A stretch of DNA of 64,000 bases. It comes from Pyropia yezoensis (taxonomy: Eukaryota; Rhodophyta; Bangiophyceae; Bangiales; Bangiaceae). The stretch covers positions 18,853,816-18,917,815 of the forward strand of contig CM020619.1 of assembly GCA_009829735.1 (NCBI GenBank). The letters run 5' to 3'. A program made the position numbers and the translations under genes. The notes under the pieces were generated by a model. It ran no database searches. It saw only the letters and a program-made list of their open reading frames with translations, and was not told the DNA's origin. Positions 39,962-50,086 of the stretch are shown here, piece after piece; position 1 is the stretch's first letter; the number at the start of each line of letters is the position of its first letter.

Positions 39962-40706
39962 ATCGTCGGGACAGTACCTGCTCGTTTGCAACCAGGCTGG
40001 GGTTCTCGAAGATCTTCAAGGGCCCCATTGTACCTGTTCGTTCTGAGTCTCCTATTGTTTTGCCCACCCCTTGTTCCTGTTTACCCTCTCTGGCACGGCG
40101 GCCCAAGTCTGGGCTCCGACGTCGATTGGGAATGAAGAAGCCATATGGGTTCAAGGGCACCTTGCTTGTACTGCGTAAGAGGAACTTCGCTTTGAATGCT
40201 TTTGTACGTTTGGACCAAGAGGACCCTAAGGAAACGACGGCCATTTTGGACACAGGTGCGAGACCCAGTGTGGTACGCGAGGACATCTTACCCTGTGGAT
40301 GGCAACGTTTGGCTTCTAGGGCTCCTAAGTCTACCCATGTTTGTGACGCTTCCGGGCAACTGCTCAAGGCCCGGGGAGTCCTGGAACTATCGGTCATTGT
40401 CAACGGGAAGCCGATGGAGTTTGAGTTCCTTGTCTTCAGGGCCCTTTCTGTCCCATTGATCCTTGGGATGGACTTCCAGAAGGAACATGTCAAGGCTATC
40501 TACCCTGGGACCGAGTCGGTCCTTTGGAACCTTGAGTTCCTGTCCTACGCCAAGAGGACCTGGGAGGGCAAGGCCCAGAGCGCTTTTCCTGTTAAGGGCA
40601 ACCCTATCCGTCAAGATCCCTCGGCCCTGTACCTGTCCAAGGGCGTGACTTTGGCTCCCCGGTCCCTACAAGCGGTTTATGTCAAGTGCGGTACCAATGG
40701 GAAGTG
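39923..40706 (+). pseudogene. pol: pol of element D, part 1 (protease), interrupted by element E
   Basis: Open in the -1 frame relative to gag. The aspartic protease motif DTGA is at 40249-40260 and the flap/terminal block VPLILGMDF near 40450, as in Ty3/gypsy proteases. The frame is cut at 40707-40711 by element E. It continues in register at 50087 once the insert and one copy of the 5-bp duplication are discounted. Confidence 0.88.
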
Positions 40707-40711
40707 TTTAT

Positions 40712-41180
40712 TGTGGCAAAAACCACTTGCACACACGGCACCCAAGTTGGGGCGGTGTACAAGGGCTGCCTCCCATGTCGGGGGAACCGGAAGAAGTGCA
40801 AGTCGCACACACTCTGTCCCTGTTGTGGGGCAAGCCCCCCACTGACAAACAAGAGGATGGTGTGTGGTCCAACAGTTTCTTGGTCGGGACGGGGACGCAG
40901 GGCCAAGCCCCGCTGTCCCTCCCCTTATCCCCCCAGGGTCCACTCGGAATCTCGCCACTCAGAATCTCCCACCCCAGCACCTGCCCACCGGGCCACACGA
41001 AAATTCAAGACGATAAATGCAGAAAACCCTCAAATCCAAGTTGGATTTACTACTAAGCTAACTATCCCAAACTTAGGGAATATGGACCCAAATGCAGGGG
41101 GAGGAACGGATCAGGCTAGTGGCCTGCCGCCCCTTGCATGGCACGTGTTTCCCCCCTACCTGGGGGTCAATACTGCCACA
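40712..41180 (-). repeat. 3' LTR of element E (469 bp)
   Basis: Plus-strand ends TGTGGCAAAAACC and ACTGCCACA. Contains the inverted repeat AAATCCAA-G-TTGGATTT at 41032-41048. Followed at 41181-41194 by CTCCCCTCTCCTCA, the complement of the polypurine tract. Confidence 0.94.
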
Positions 41181-41194
41181 CTCCCCTCTCCTCA

Positions 41195-41518
41195 GTTCCG
41201 ACCGACCCGGTCGGCCCTGTGAGGGGGTGCGTAAACGCACGTCTCGGCGTTGGGGGCGCGACTTGCTGTCCCCCATCGAGTACGTAACGCGGATGTGGAG
41301 GCGGTCACGTTGACCGCCCCTCTCCTCAACCTTGCTCACTCGGCAGCTTGCTCTCCTCAGTTCACACCCCACCATCACCACCACCTCCCCTTCACTTTCC
41401 ACGGGGCCGCCCCACGCTGGGGAGGCCACCCGTATACCCACGATCCGAGTCCCCCTCAACTCGAGGCGGGTCTCGTGCCGCTGTAGTCAGGGCGTCTCTC
41501 CCCAACTTGGGGAGAGCC
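41195..41518. promoter_or_regulatory. ORF3 upstream region in element E with conserved hairpins
   Basis: Holds the counterparts of the copy B hairpins: CCGAC/GTCGG (41202-41214), GTGCGT/ACGCAC (41227-41240), GCGGTCA/TGACCGC (41301-41317). A perfect inverted repeat with 10-nt arms around a single C (41496-41516) ends two bases before the ORF3 ATG. The loops differ from copy B while the arms are kept. Confidence 0.5.
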
Positions 41519-43461
41519 ATGGCTACCCCGGGAGTGGAGACCGACTCTCTTGACGAACGTATGGAGGACACCTCCTACGGTGCAGCGCCCGCCGCGACTT
41601 CCGGCGGGGGCTCCGCGATTGCTCCGGGGGATGGGACTCCCGCGTCACCCGGCTTAGGGTTGTTGGCGGGGTCCCCCCCGGAGGCGGGACAAGTTGTCCC
41701 GCGTGAGGCCTTGGGGCGGTGGTTTTACCCCTCTTGGCCTCTCTATGAGGAGGGGTTGACTGTTCTTCGCTGTGGCCGACTTGGCGCAGCGATGGGTCGG
41801 GTATGGGACCGCCTACGGGAGAAGTATCCCCGTAGGGTCGGGTTCCCTGCCGGCTTCAGGACGGACCAGTTTGCCTTCCTGGACGACTAGGAGGTCGAAG
41901 ATGTACAGCGTGCCAAGGCCATGGTGGACCGCGGGGGAACTATCCCGGGTCCCGGCGACTTGCCGACCATTACTTGGGACGCGGTGGCAACTCGCCCCCC
42001 GTACCTTCACGAGGCCGATCCGCACACTCATCACTTTGATGTGCTGATGGAGAAGGACTTCCGGCGAGGTCCCTACTTGGTGACCTCGGCTCAACTTGAG
42101 TTTCCTCAGCAGTCTGCTGCCAGTAAGGAGCAGTTCAATCCGAAGAAGCCCGAGTGGTGGCCTCAAGTTGAGGTCCCCTACGGGTTCCCGGCGTTGCTGC
42201 CACGGTTGCTTGACCACTTCGGCTCCGTCATGTTGACGGCTGGCCCTGATCACCTGGTGTGGGCCATGTTGGCCACCCAGTGGCTCCTCGAGGTCATGTC
42301 GACCTGAGTGCCTTGTGTTCAGCGGCGGGGGATGCTCTGGCATCTCCCCCTCCGGCTTATCCAAGGTTTGGAACAGCTCACCCCTCAGCTAGTTGCTTAG
42401 GGGTGCTCATCCGGACAACTCACTCTACTTGAGGAGATGCTCCGCCTCCACAAGTTTATCGAGTGAGAGAGCATTGAGCACAAGTTGCGCCGCCCCACTC
42501 GTGGGCCCAAGGACGATGGCGCACTTCGCCAGTTCGTGTGGGTCGCTCGTGAACTTCACGACGGCCGTGTGGTCCTACGAGAGGGGTTGGGCATCGGGGA
42601 CTACCCGTATGCCCCGGGGGTGGATCGCCACACTGCGCCACCCCCGGACAAGCCCATAGTTATGGCCGTGCCCTCATATGATGACCATATGACTCAACCC
42701 ACTGCGGGGGCCCCAAGTCGGGGTCGCAGTTACACCCGGGTCCCGCCACCTCGGCGTGCCCCTCCGCTTCCTCCTGTCCCGTTCCAGCCGCACGGGGACA
42801 TCCCGACTAGCGTGGCCGTTGAGTCGTCCACCCCGGTGTCCCCCAACTTGGGGGCCACCCTCCTGACGGTATACCCCAAGTTGGTGTTACCGCCCACGCC
42901 TCTAACCTCAGAGATGATGATCACCACGTTGGTGCGCACCATTTCCTGGTTGGCTGCGTCGACCGCAACCCTTCAAGCTTCCGAGACTCCTCAACTTGAG
43001 GAGCGCGTTCGTACTGCAGTGGCGACCGCGAGTTGCGAGTCGGTGGCGGAGTTTATGACGGCCGAGTTGGCTCGCATTGGGGCTATTATGCCCCAGCCAT
43101 CCCCACTTGGGCGTGGCAAACGTCGAGCGAGTCGGGCATACTCGCCTCCTCGCCGTCGTCGCCGACACTCGCGGCGCTCTCCTTCCGTGTCGGAAGACGA
43201 GTTGTCTTACTCCGTCTCGGAGTCCTCAACTCCGTCAGAGTCGGAGTCGTTCCGGCGCTGCGTCGCAAACTTGCGCGCAAGACCAAGCAGAAGAGTAGCC
43301 ACGGTCGGCGCCACTTGCGCGACCGTGAGGGGCGCGACGGTTCCGACTTGGAGCCGCCGCCCCCTCCGACTGGTGGGGAGCGTTATCGCCGTGGGTCTCG
43401 CCGCTCGCCTCTACGTGAGGGCGAGGGCCGTGGGGCTGGAGAGTCTAGCATGCATGCCTAG
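41519..43461 (+). pseudogene. ORF3 of element E, multiply interrupted
   Basis: Closely matches the copy B ORF3 from ATG 41519 to MHA at the end. Stops: 41888-41890 (GAG to TAG), about 42305 (TGG to TGA), about 42398 (GAG to TAG) and about 42466 (TGG to TGA). A 1-nt deletion near 43259 then moves the Arg/Ser-rich tail into another frame. The protein alignment stays high throughout, so the lesions are recent compared with the F copy. Confidence 0.88.
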
Positions 43462-43572
43462 TTGGCAGCTGCCTTTGTTGTGAGAGTGTGAGGGTTAGGG
43501 CTGTAGTTAAAAGCCACTCTGCGTACCACTTCGACTTGAAGCACTCTCTTGGCACTGTTGCTCGGCCTTCCC

Positions 43573-46500
43573 TCACGTTGAGGGAGGGCTGTTAGGGTCT
43601 ATCTCATTCCGGGCACAGTACGCCCGGACCTTCTCAGCGGGAAGGTCCTCCACATACTCCCACGTATCATCCTTGGCTTTGTAGCCAAACCAACGCACCC
43701 TCAACATGAGGCGGTCAGTGTCCTCATCCCATCCGTGGTCGATGAACTTATCGAACACGTATTCCTGCGGGCCCTGTTTGGCCGCAGGCAGTGAGGGGAG
43801 GCGCCACGCTTCCAAAGCACGCGCCCAAGCTGGGTCGCCTGCAGGCGGTGGTGCAACTTTGACCACGTCCTGTCCGTTCACTGTGCGGACCCCATCGTCA
43901 CTTTCGATGGTGTAGCGCCGCCCATCAGTACGAAGGACCTGGTACGGCCCCTTCGTCTGGAATACCAACTTACCCCCAGTTGGGGTGTGGGAGTGGACCA
44001 GTACCCAGTCACCCTGCTCGGGGACATGCTTAGCATTGCGCACCTTTTTGTCAAAGGTACGCTTATAGCGCTTTTGTGCTTTGTCCATCTCAGCCCTGAC
44101 TTTAGGGATGAGGTGTTCAAGCCTAGCAGCGAACTCCGCCTTACTCTCAGTAGGAGTAGGCGTACTGCCACCATCCTCCCTAATTGGGAGCGGCCGCCGC
44201 ACGGCAATAGACCGCACGCGACGGGGGGTCACAAAAGCGAGGGGTACTTCCCCGGTGGATGAGTGAACCTGCGAATTGTAGGCAGTGGTAAGAAAAGAAA
44301 TGTATTAGTCCCACGTTTTCACATGCTCACTCACATAGTGGCGCAGCTGCCTAACAATAGTTTTGTTGAAGCGCTCCACCTGCCCGTTGGTTTGCGGGTG
44401 GTAGGGGGTAGCATAGTTTGCCTTAACCCCCCACATATCCAGCACTCCCTGAAACAGTACAGACGCAAATTGCGGTCCATTGTCCGATAGTGTACTATCC
44501 GGGATGCCATACGCGGCAACCCAGTGATCTAGGAAGGCTGACACGACCGACATGGCCGTGATCTCTGCCAGTGGGATCGCTCGCGTAAGTTTCGTGAAGC
44601 GGTCACAGATGACCAGGAGGTACTGGTTGCCCTCCTCGGTCACTGGCAGTGGCCCAAGGATGTCCATCGCCAACGCGGCGAAGGGCGCCTTGGCCGGGAA
44701 CAATAGCATAGCCGTACTAGGCCGCCGTTCCATCAGACGGTTCTGTGCACAACTTGTGGAGGCAGCCACCCAACTGTAGATGTGCGCCACCATGGACGGC
44801 CAGTAGTACCTGGTCCTCAGGGTCTGGTACAGTTTACTAGACCCCAGGTGTCCACCCGTGGGAGCGTTGTGCTCCCTCTCAAGGATACTGTCCTTGAGGG
44901 ATGCGGGGACGACAAGTTGTTCGGTCCCCTGGAATACCCCCCTCCTCATGAGGAGGCCATCGTCTCCCAGAAAAACCGCGTCTCCGCCACTGTATCCAGT
45001 GTATCCCTCTGCGACTTGCAGAAGGGATCCTCGGCCTGGGCCTTCACCACCTCGTCGAGGGACAGGGGCAAGTACTTCTTGTTCCCTGGCGCCTCGGGGT
45101 TCAACGCCTGACCCGAGCGCGTGACTACCCCCACGATGGGGATGTCCTCGTCGACTGGGTTAGTGTCCAGCCCCTCGGTAGGTACCCGAGAGAGGCCGTC
45201 GGCAAGGGCATGTTGCCTGCCAGGTCGGTACTCAGTATCAAAGTTGAAGGGTGCCAGTCGCACCCTCCACCGATTGAGACGAGTGTTCGTACAGTCCGTC
45301 TTAAAGATGAACTGCAACGCGCGGTGGTCACAGCGGATGAGGAACTTCTCACCCTCTAGGTAGTGACGAAGTGACGTCACCGCCCACACCACTGCGAGTC
45401 CTTCCAACTCGGTGACTCCGTAGTTCCTCTCGGCCGAGTTCAGCCCGTTGCTGAAGTATCCCACCGGCAAGTACTCCTTGTCCGGCTGCTGCTGAAGCAA
45501 CACACAACCAAGTTGGTCGTAGCTAGCGTCCACATCCAGGATTTGGTGGCCTCCCAACCTGAGAATAGCCAGGATAGGGGGCTTTAGCAGAAGGTCCCGA
45601 AAAGTCTCAAAGGATTCCTGCTCCACCCGACTTGGGGGAGGCAGGTTCTTCGGTAGCGTTGAGCTCACTAGCTCATTCAACGGCTTCGCCACCTTGGCGA
45701 AGCCCTTCGTGAAGCGTCGGTACACGTTACACATCCCGGGGAAGCTCCTCATCTGGGTCTGGGTCCGGGGGAACTGAGCCTTACGGATGGCCCTCAAGTT
45801 TTTCTCGTTGACACTGAGACGCCCCGGACGGACAACATGTCCCAAGTATTCCACCTCTTGAGTGAAGAGGTGGCACTTACTCGCCTTCAGTGACACACCG
45901 GCGTCAGCAAGTAGCTTGAACACCTGGCCAAGATGGCCAATGTGTTCCTCCGGACTTCGGGAGAACACAATGATATCGTCTAGGTACACGAGACAGATCT
46001 GCCACCGTACTCCGGCCAGAATCATGTCCATAGCGCGCTGGAAAGTTGCCGGCGCGTTACACAGACCAAACGGTAGACGCTTGCACTGGTAGGTACCACA
46101 GTGACAGGTAAAGGTAGTTTTATGCCTGTCCTCCGGGGCAATGGGAATTTGCCAGTACCTTGCGTTACAGTCCAGGGTAGAGAACACGTTCGCCTCCCCC
46201 AGAGAGTCCAGACAGTCGTCCATCCTCGGTAGGGGATAACTGTCCTTCACCGTGCTCTCGTTGAGCTTACGGTAGACGATACAGAACCGGGGGGGCCCAT
46301 CAACTTTGGGGACGATAACCACCGGACTCGCCCACTCGGCGTTGCTGGCCTCGATCACATCGAGGGCCTCCATGCGAGCAACTTGCTCCTTAACGAGGGC
46401 CCTTGAACGGGGCCCTCCCCTATACGGTTGTTGGCGTATAGGGGGTGCACCGGGCTTCAACTCGATCCGGTGTTGGGTGGCTCTCATGAGTCCCAATTGG

Positions 46501-47555
46501 CCATCCCACAACTTGTGATATTGGTCCAAGAGGCGTTCAACTTGAACCCTCAACCTGGGGGGGACACCCTCCATGTTCACATGGGGCCGAGGAGAGGCGG
46601 CCGACTTGGCTTGATGCTTCTCCTTTCCGGACTTCGGGTCGCTACTTGCGCCCGTATTGAGGGTGACCGCTACTACCGGTCCCTCGTGTTGGTCGATACA
46701 GCCGAACTTGGCTCCCGACTTGAAGTACTGGGGCGACGAGCTCAGGTTCATCACCTGGATCCTCCACGGGACTCCGGCTTTGGAGTCCATCGTGCCAAGG
46801 GCAACATGCACTTGGTGCTTGCGAGCAAGACGGGGGTGAGGGTGCACCAACCCGTTCCCCGTATAATCAGTTACAACGTCAACGTGCGCCACCGAGTTGG
46901 GGGGCAACGTGACTCTACGGGCTAAGCGCAGGGTAGCAGTAAACCCTTTCCTCACAGAGCAAACAGGCTTCGACTGTGAGACTGTCACAGGAGCCACAGA
47001 CTTTCCCTTACCAAGGATGGGGATAGTCTCCCCATTCATCAACTTGACCCAGTACTCAGGGCCACAAATCAAAGGCACTTGTGTTACGACATAAGGGGTA
47101 CCCAGAAGCAGGGGTACCGATATATTCTCAACTACACCATAGGTCACGTCGACCTCATGGGTCCCCAACCCAGTTGGTAGGGTCACGGCACCAACGATGG
47201 GAAGTACCCCACCATTGATATCGATCAGATGGTCAGCTCTAGACTTCCAGCGTTGGAGCTTCACCTCCTTTGGTAATAGCGACTTGCGTATCAAGGAGGC
47301 TCCTGACCCGGTATCAAGTACGATACGGGCACAACAGGCGCGGCCGGGGGCAAGTTGCACCCGTCCAGCCACCTGGAAGTTCTCACCCGTCAGCACCGCG
47401 ATGACCCGACCTGGGTTTACATTCTCGGGGAGTCCAACCCGAGGTGGCCGGACTCCCTTAGGTCGCCGCAGTATCCGGCACGGTTGATTCGTCCTCTTGG
47501 CCCACTTGGCCGAGGCTGCCGTTGTGAGCTTCGGACGACCAGCCCCAACGGTCAT
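43573..47555 (-). pseudogene. pol: pol of element E, one frameshift and one nonsense
   Basis: Same start (MTVGAGRPK) and domain order as copy A. A 1-nt deletion in an A run near 44970 ends the first part at 44946, after protease, RT (YLDD) and RNase H. The integrase frame continues to a C-to-T nonsense codon at 44305-44307 (Gln to stop, HVKTWD*). The last 219 codons with the chromodomain are open from 44232 to 43573. One RT position differs in a conserved motif: FCIVYRKLN where A and B have FCIDYRKLN. Confidence 0.9.
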
Positions 47556-47710
47556 TCGATTCCCGCCGACTTGGCGTCCGAATCTGAGGACGAAGGGGAA
47601 GACGACGCGTCCGAGGACGACGTGTCCGCCCCCTTCGTCGAGGGTGTGGCAGCCGCCACCACCGGACGAGACCCACCCTCGCGGCGTGAACGTACTTCGT
47701 TCGTAGCCGA

Positions 47711-49498
47711 CTACTTACTCGCATTCCTAACAAGTTGTTGGATGCGTTTACTCAACTTGGGGCAATCATACGCCCAGTGTCCATCGGAGTAGCAGTTCCA
47801 ACACCGATTGTCAGTTCCCGGAGGGGTCTTCCCAACTGGGGAAGACAAAGAGATACCCTGGGAAGTTCCAACGGCAGCGACCACCCTCTCCTTGCGGATT
47901 CGGCGTGCCTCTCTCGACTCTCTGGCCTGGCGCGCCTCCTCCCGTTCCTTGGCCAACTCGGCCTGACGCTCCTGGCGTTGTTCCTCCCGCAACTTGCGGT
48001 AGGCCTCACCTCTGCGGTAAGCGAACCTGGCCAACTCGGCCAGGGTCGCCCGGGCGTTGTTATGCTCCCGGGTCTCCATCCGGACTGACCAATGGAGTCC
48101 CTCCACAAACCGACTCTTCACCACAGCTTGTGGATGAAGAAACCCACAAAGATTGTTGAGCTTACGGACTCGCTCCGCAAAGGACAACTCGTCCTCCTCC
48201 TCTTCCTGATGGGCTTGCGTAAACTCCTCGACTTGAGAAGCCAACGCCGCTTCATCAACCATGGCCCTCAACAACCAGTTGACGAGCTCCAAATAGGACG
48301 TCACCTCCCCAGCGCCTCCACTTGAGGAGCTGGGCATGACGGACATAAGTTCTGTCCGCAGGTCGCCCTTCGTAAACTCCTGTAGCATGTAAAAAGCCAT
48401 GCCTTCACTTATGGCATTGTCGTCACAGGCTTTTGTGAAACGACGTAGGAACTCAAAGACACGGAGGGGGGGAGTTCCATCCCACTCCGCTTTGTGCCCA
48501 AAAGAATGAAGTGCATTCTTCTTGGCACGGCCCATGGCTCGGGCCTGGTCAGGACCATACGCCACCGACTTGTTGTGGAGGGCGTAGGTCTCACAATCAA
48601 AGATCCTCTGGTAGACCGGGTTGGCTACCTGGATCTTGGGCGGCACCTCACGTTGAGGGAACAGCCGCTGTGGCACTGGGGTAAGTTGACCCTCAGTGCC
48701 TGTAGTCCGGCGCGGCGCGCTTGGTGTAGCCGCCGGCGTTGACGGGGGAAACTCCCCCATGAAGGGCGTACGCCCCACCGAGTATGACTTGGCTCCCTCG
48801 TTGGGAGTCACAGGTGTCGCCCCCAGTTCGGGGCGACCAGAGGTAGGCGTCAAGAGGGATTCCCCCTGCGCCTGCGGGCTCGAAAGCCCCGATCCGGTCT
48901 GGACAGTAAGGCCATCTGGCAAACTCGCCACCATCTGATTCAGAATAGTATTCGTCATCGTGACCACCAGGTCCGGCAAAGTCTGCCGCAACACATTGGT
49001 CGCCTCCTGACGGACAGTTTCCGCGAGGAGTGGATTGACGACTCCAGTTGAGTCTCGGTCCGTCTCCGGGAGTCCACCTGAGGGGTAACCACGTTCCTCA
49101 GGGGTCTCAACCGGGGGCATGGGCGCGAGCCCATCGCCGACCAACGGAGGTCCGCCGTCCTCCGAAAGCCTAGTTGGCGACGGCTCCAAGCCAAAGTTGG
49201 CTCCAACCCGAGTGGAACCCGCGGGGACAGTCCTCACCCCTTGGGACGCTCCCGTTGAGTATACCACACGGTGGCCAGACTTCGGCCCACCCACATCAGA
49301 AGTGTCACCCGAGTGAACTCCCGACTGAGTCGGGGTGGCCTGTTGTCCGCCCGCACTTCCAGTCCTGCTGGCTTGAGGGACCTCTAGTCCCTCTGCGACC
49401 CCAGGTAAACCCACCTGTGTCTCACCAGTATTCAAAGGCACTGAAGTACGTGCGTCACCCGTGTACTCCCCGGACGACGGGGGGTCCGAACTAGCCAT
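47711..49498 (-). CDS. gag: Gag of element E, shortened by a nonsense codon
   Basis: 595 residues from ATG 49498, colinear with copy B gag. It keeps the capsid-like part and the zinc knuckle (CWNCYSDGHWAYDC). AAG has become TAG at 47711-47713, removing the last 35 residues, the Ser/Asp/Glu tail. The pol -1 frame overlap begins just there, so the change may also affect pol expression. Confidence 0.85.
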   Translation of the reverse strand: MASSDPPSSGEYTGDARTSVPLNTGETQVGLPGVAEGLEVPQASRTGSAGGQQATPTQSGVHSGDTSDVGGPKSGHRVVYSTGASQGVRTVPAGSTRVGANFGLEPSPTRLSEDGGPPLVGDGLAPMPPVETPEERGYPSGGLPETDRDSTGVVNPLLAETVRQEATNVLRQTLPDLVVTMTNTILNQMVASLPDGLTVQTGSGLSSPQAQGESLLTPTSGRPELGATPVTPNEGAKSYSVGRTPFMGEFPPSTPAATPSAPRRTTGTEGQLTPVPQRLFPQREVPPKIQVANPVYQRIFDCETYALHNKSVAYGPDQARAMGRAKKNALHSFGHKAEWDGTPPLRVFEFLRRFTKACDDNAISEGMAFYMLQEFTKGDLRTELMSVMPSSSSGGAGEVTSYLELVNWLLRAMVDEAALASQVEEFTQAHQEEEEDELSFAERVRKLNNLCGFLHPQAVVKSRFVEGLHWSVRMETREHNNARATLAELARFAYRRGEAYRKLREEQRQERQAELAKEREEARQARESREARRIRKERVVAAVGTSQGISLSSPVGKTPPGTDNRCWNCYSDGHWAYDCPKLSKRIQQLVRNASK

Positions 49499-49597
49499 GT
49501 TGGCTGACGATCCGTATGACACGGTCCAAGTCCATCGTTCCTCTGGGACAGAGGGCCCCCTACACCCGGGTGCACCCGGAGGTAAAGTTTACCTCTG

Positions 49598-49615
49598 TCC
49601 CCTGCTGCCCCACCA
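49598..49615 (-). other. primer binding site of element E
   Basis: On the minus strand TGGTGGGGCAGCAGGGGA, 2 nt inside the 5' LTR; one base differs from the site in A, B and D. Confidence 0.72.
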
Positions 49616-49617
49616 AA

Positions 49618-50086
49618 TGTGGCAAAAACCACTTGCACACACGGCACCCAAGTTGGGGCGGTGTACAAGGGCTGCCTCCCATGTCGGGGGAACCGGAAGA
49701 AGTGCAAGTCGCACACACTCTGTCCCTGTTGTGGGGCAAGCCCCCCACTGACAAACAAGAGGATGGTGTGTGGTCCAACAGTTTCTTGGTCGGGACGGGG
49801 ACGCAGGGCCAAGCCCCGCTGTCCCTCCCCTTATCCCCCCAGGGTCCACTCGGAATCTCGCCACTCAGAATCTCCCACCCCAGCACCTGCCCACCGGGCC
49901 ACACGAAAATTCAAGACGATAAATGCAGAAAACCCTCAAATCCAAGTTGGATTTACTACTAAGCTAACTATCCCAAACTTAGGGAATATGGACCCAAATG
50001 CAGGGGGAGGAACGGATCAGGCTAGTGGCCTGCCGCCCCTTGCATGGCACGTGTTTCCCCCCTACCTGGGGGTCAATACTGCCACA
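49618..50086 (-). repeat. 5' LTR of element E (469 bp)
   Basis: Direct repeat of 40712-41180, same length and no difference seen by eye. Ends ACTGCCACA at 50086, followed by the TTCAT duplication and element D pol. Confidence 0.94.

Larger units (their letters stand above)
40712..50086 (-). mobile_element. nested Ty3/gypsy chromovirus E (A/B family), complete 9375-bp insertion
   Basis: Two direct 469-bp LTRs (40712-41180 and 49618-50086) look identical by eye. Flanking 5-mers TTTAT (40707-40711) and TTCAT (50087-50091) are the target duplication with one mismatch. In element sense (minus): 5' LTR, PBS, gag, pol, ORF3 (antisense, so on the plus strand), polypurine tract, 3' LTR. All three genes carry disabling mutations even though the LTRs indicate recent insertion. 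Confidence 0.95.
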
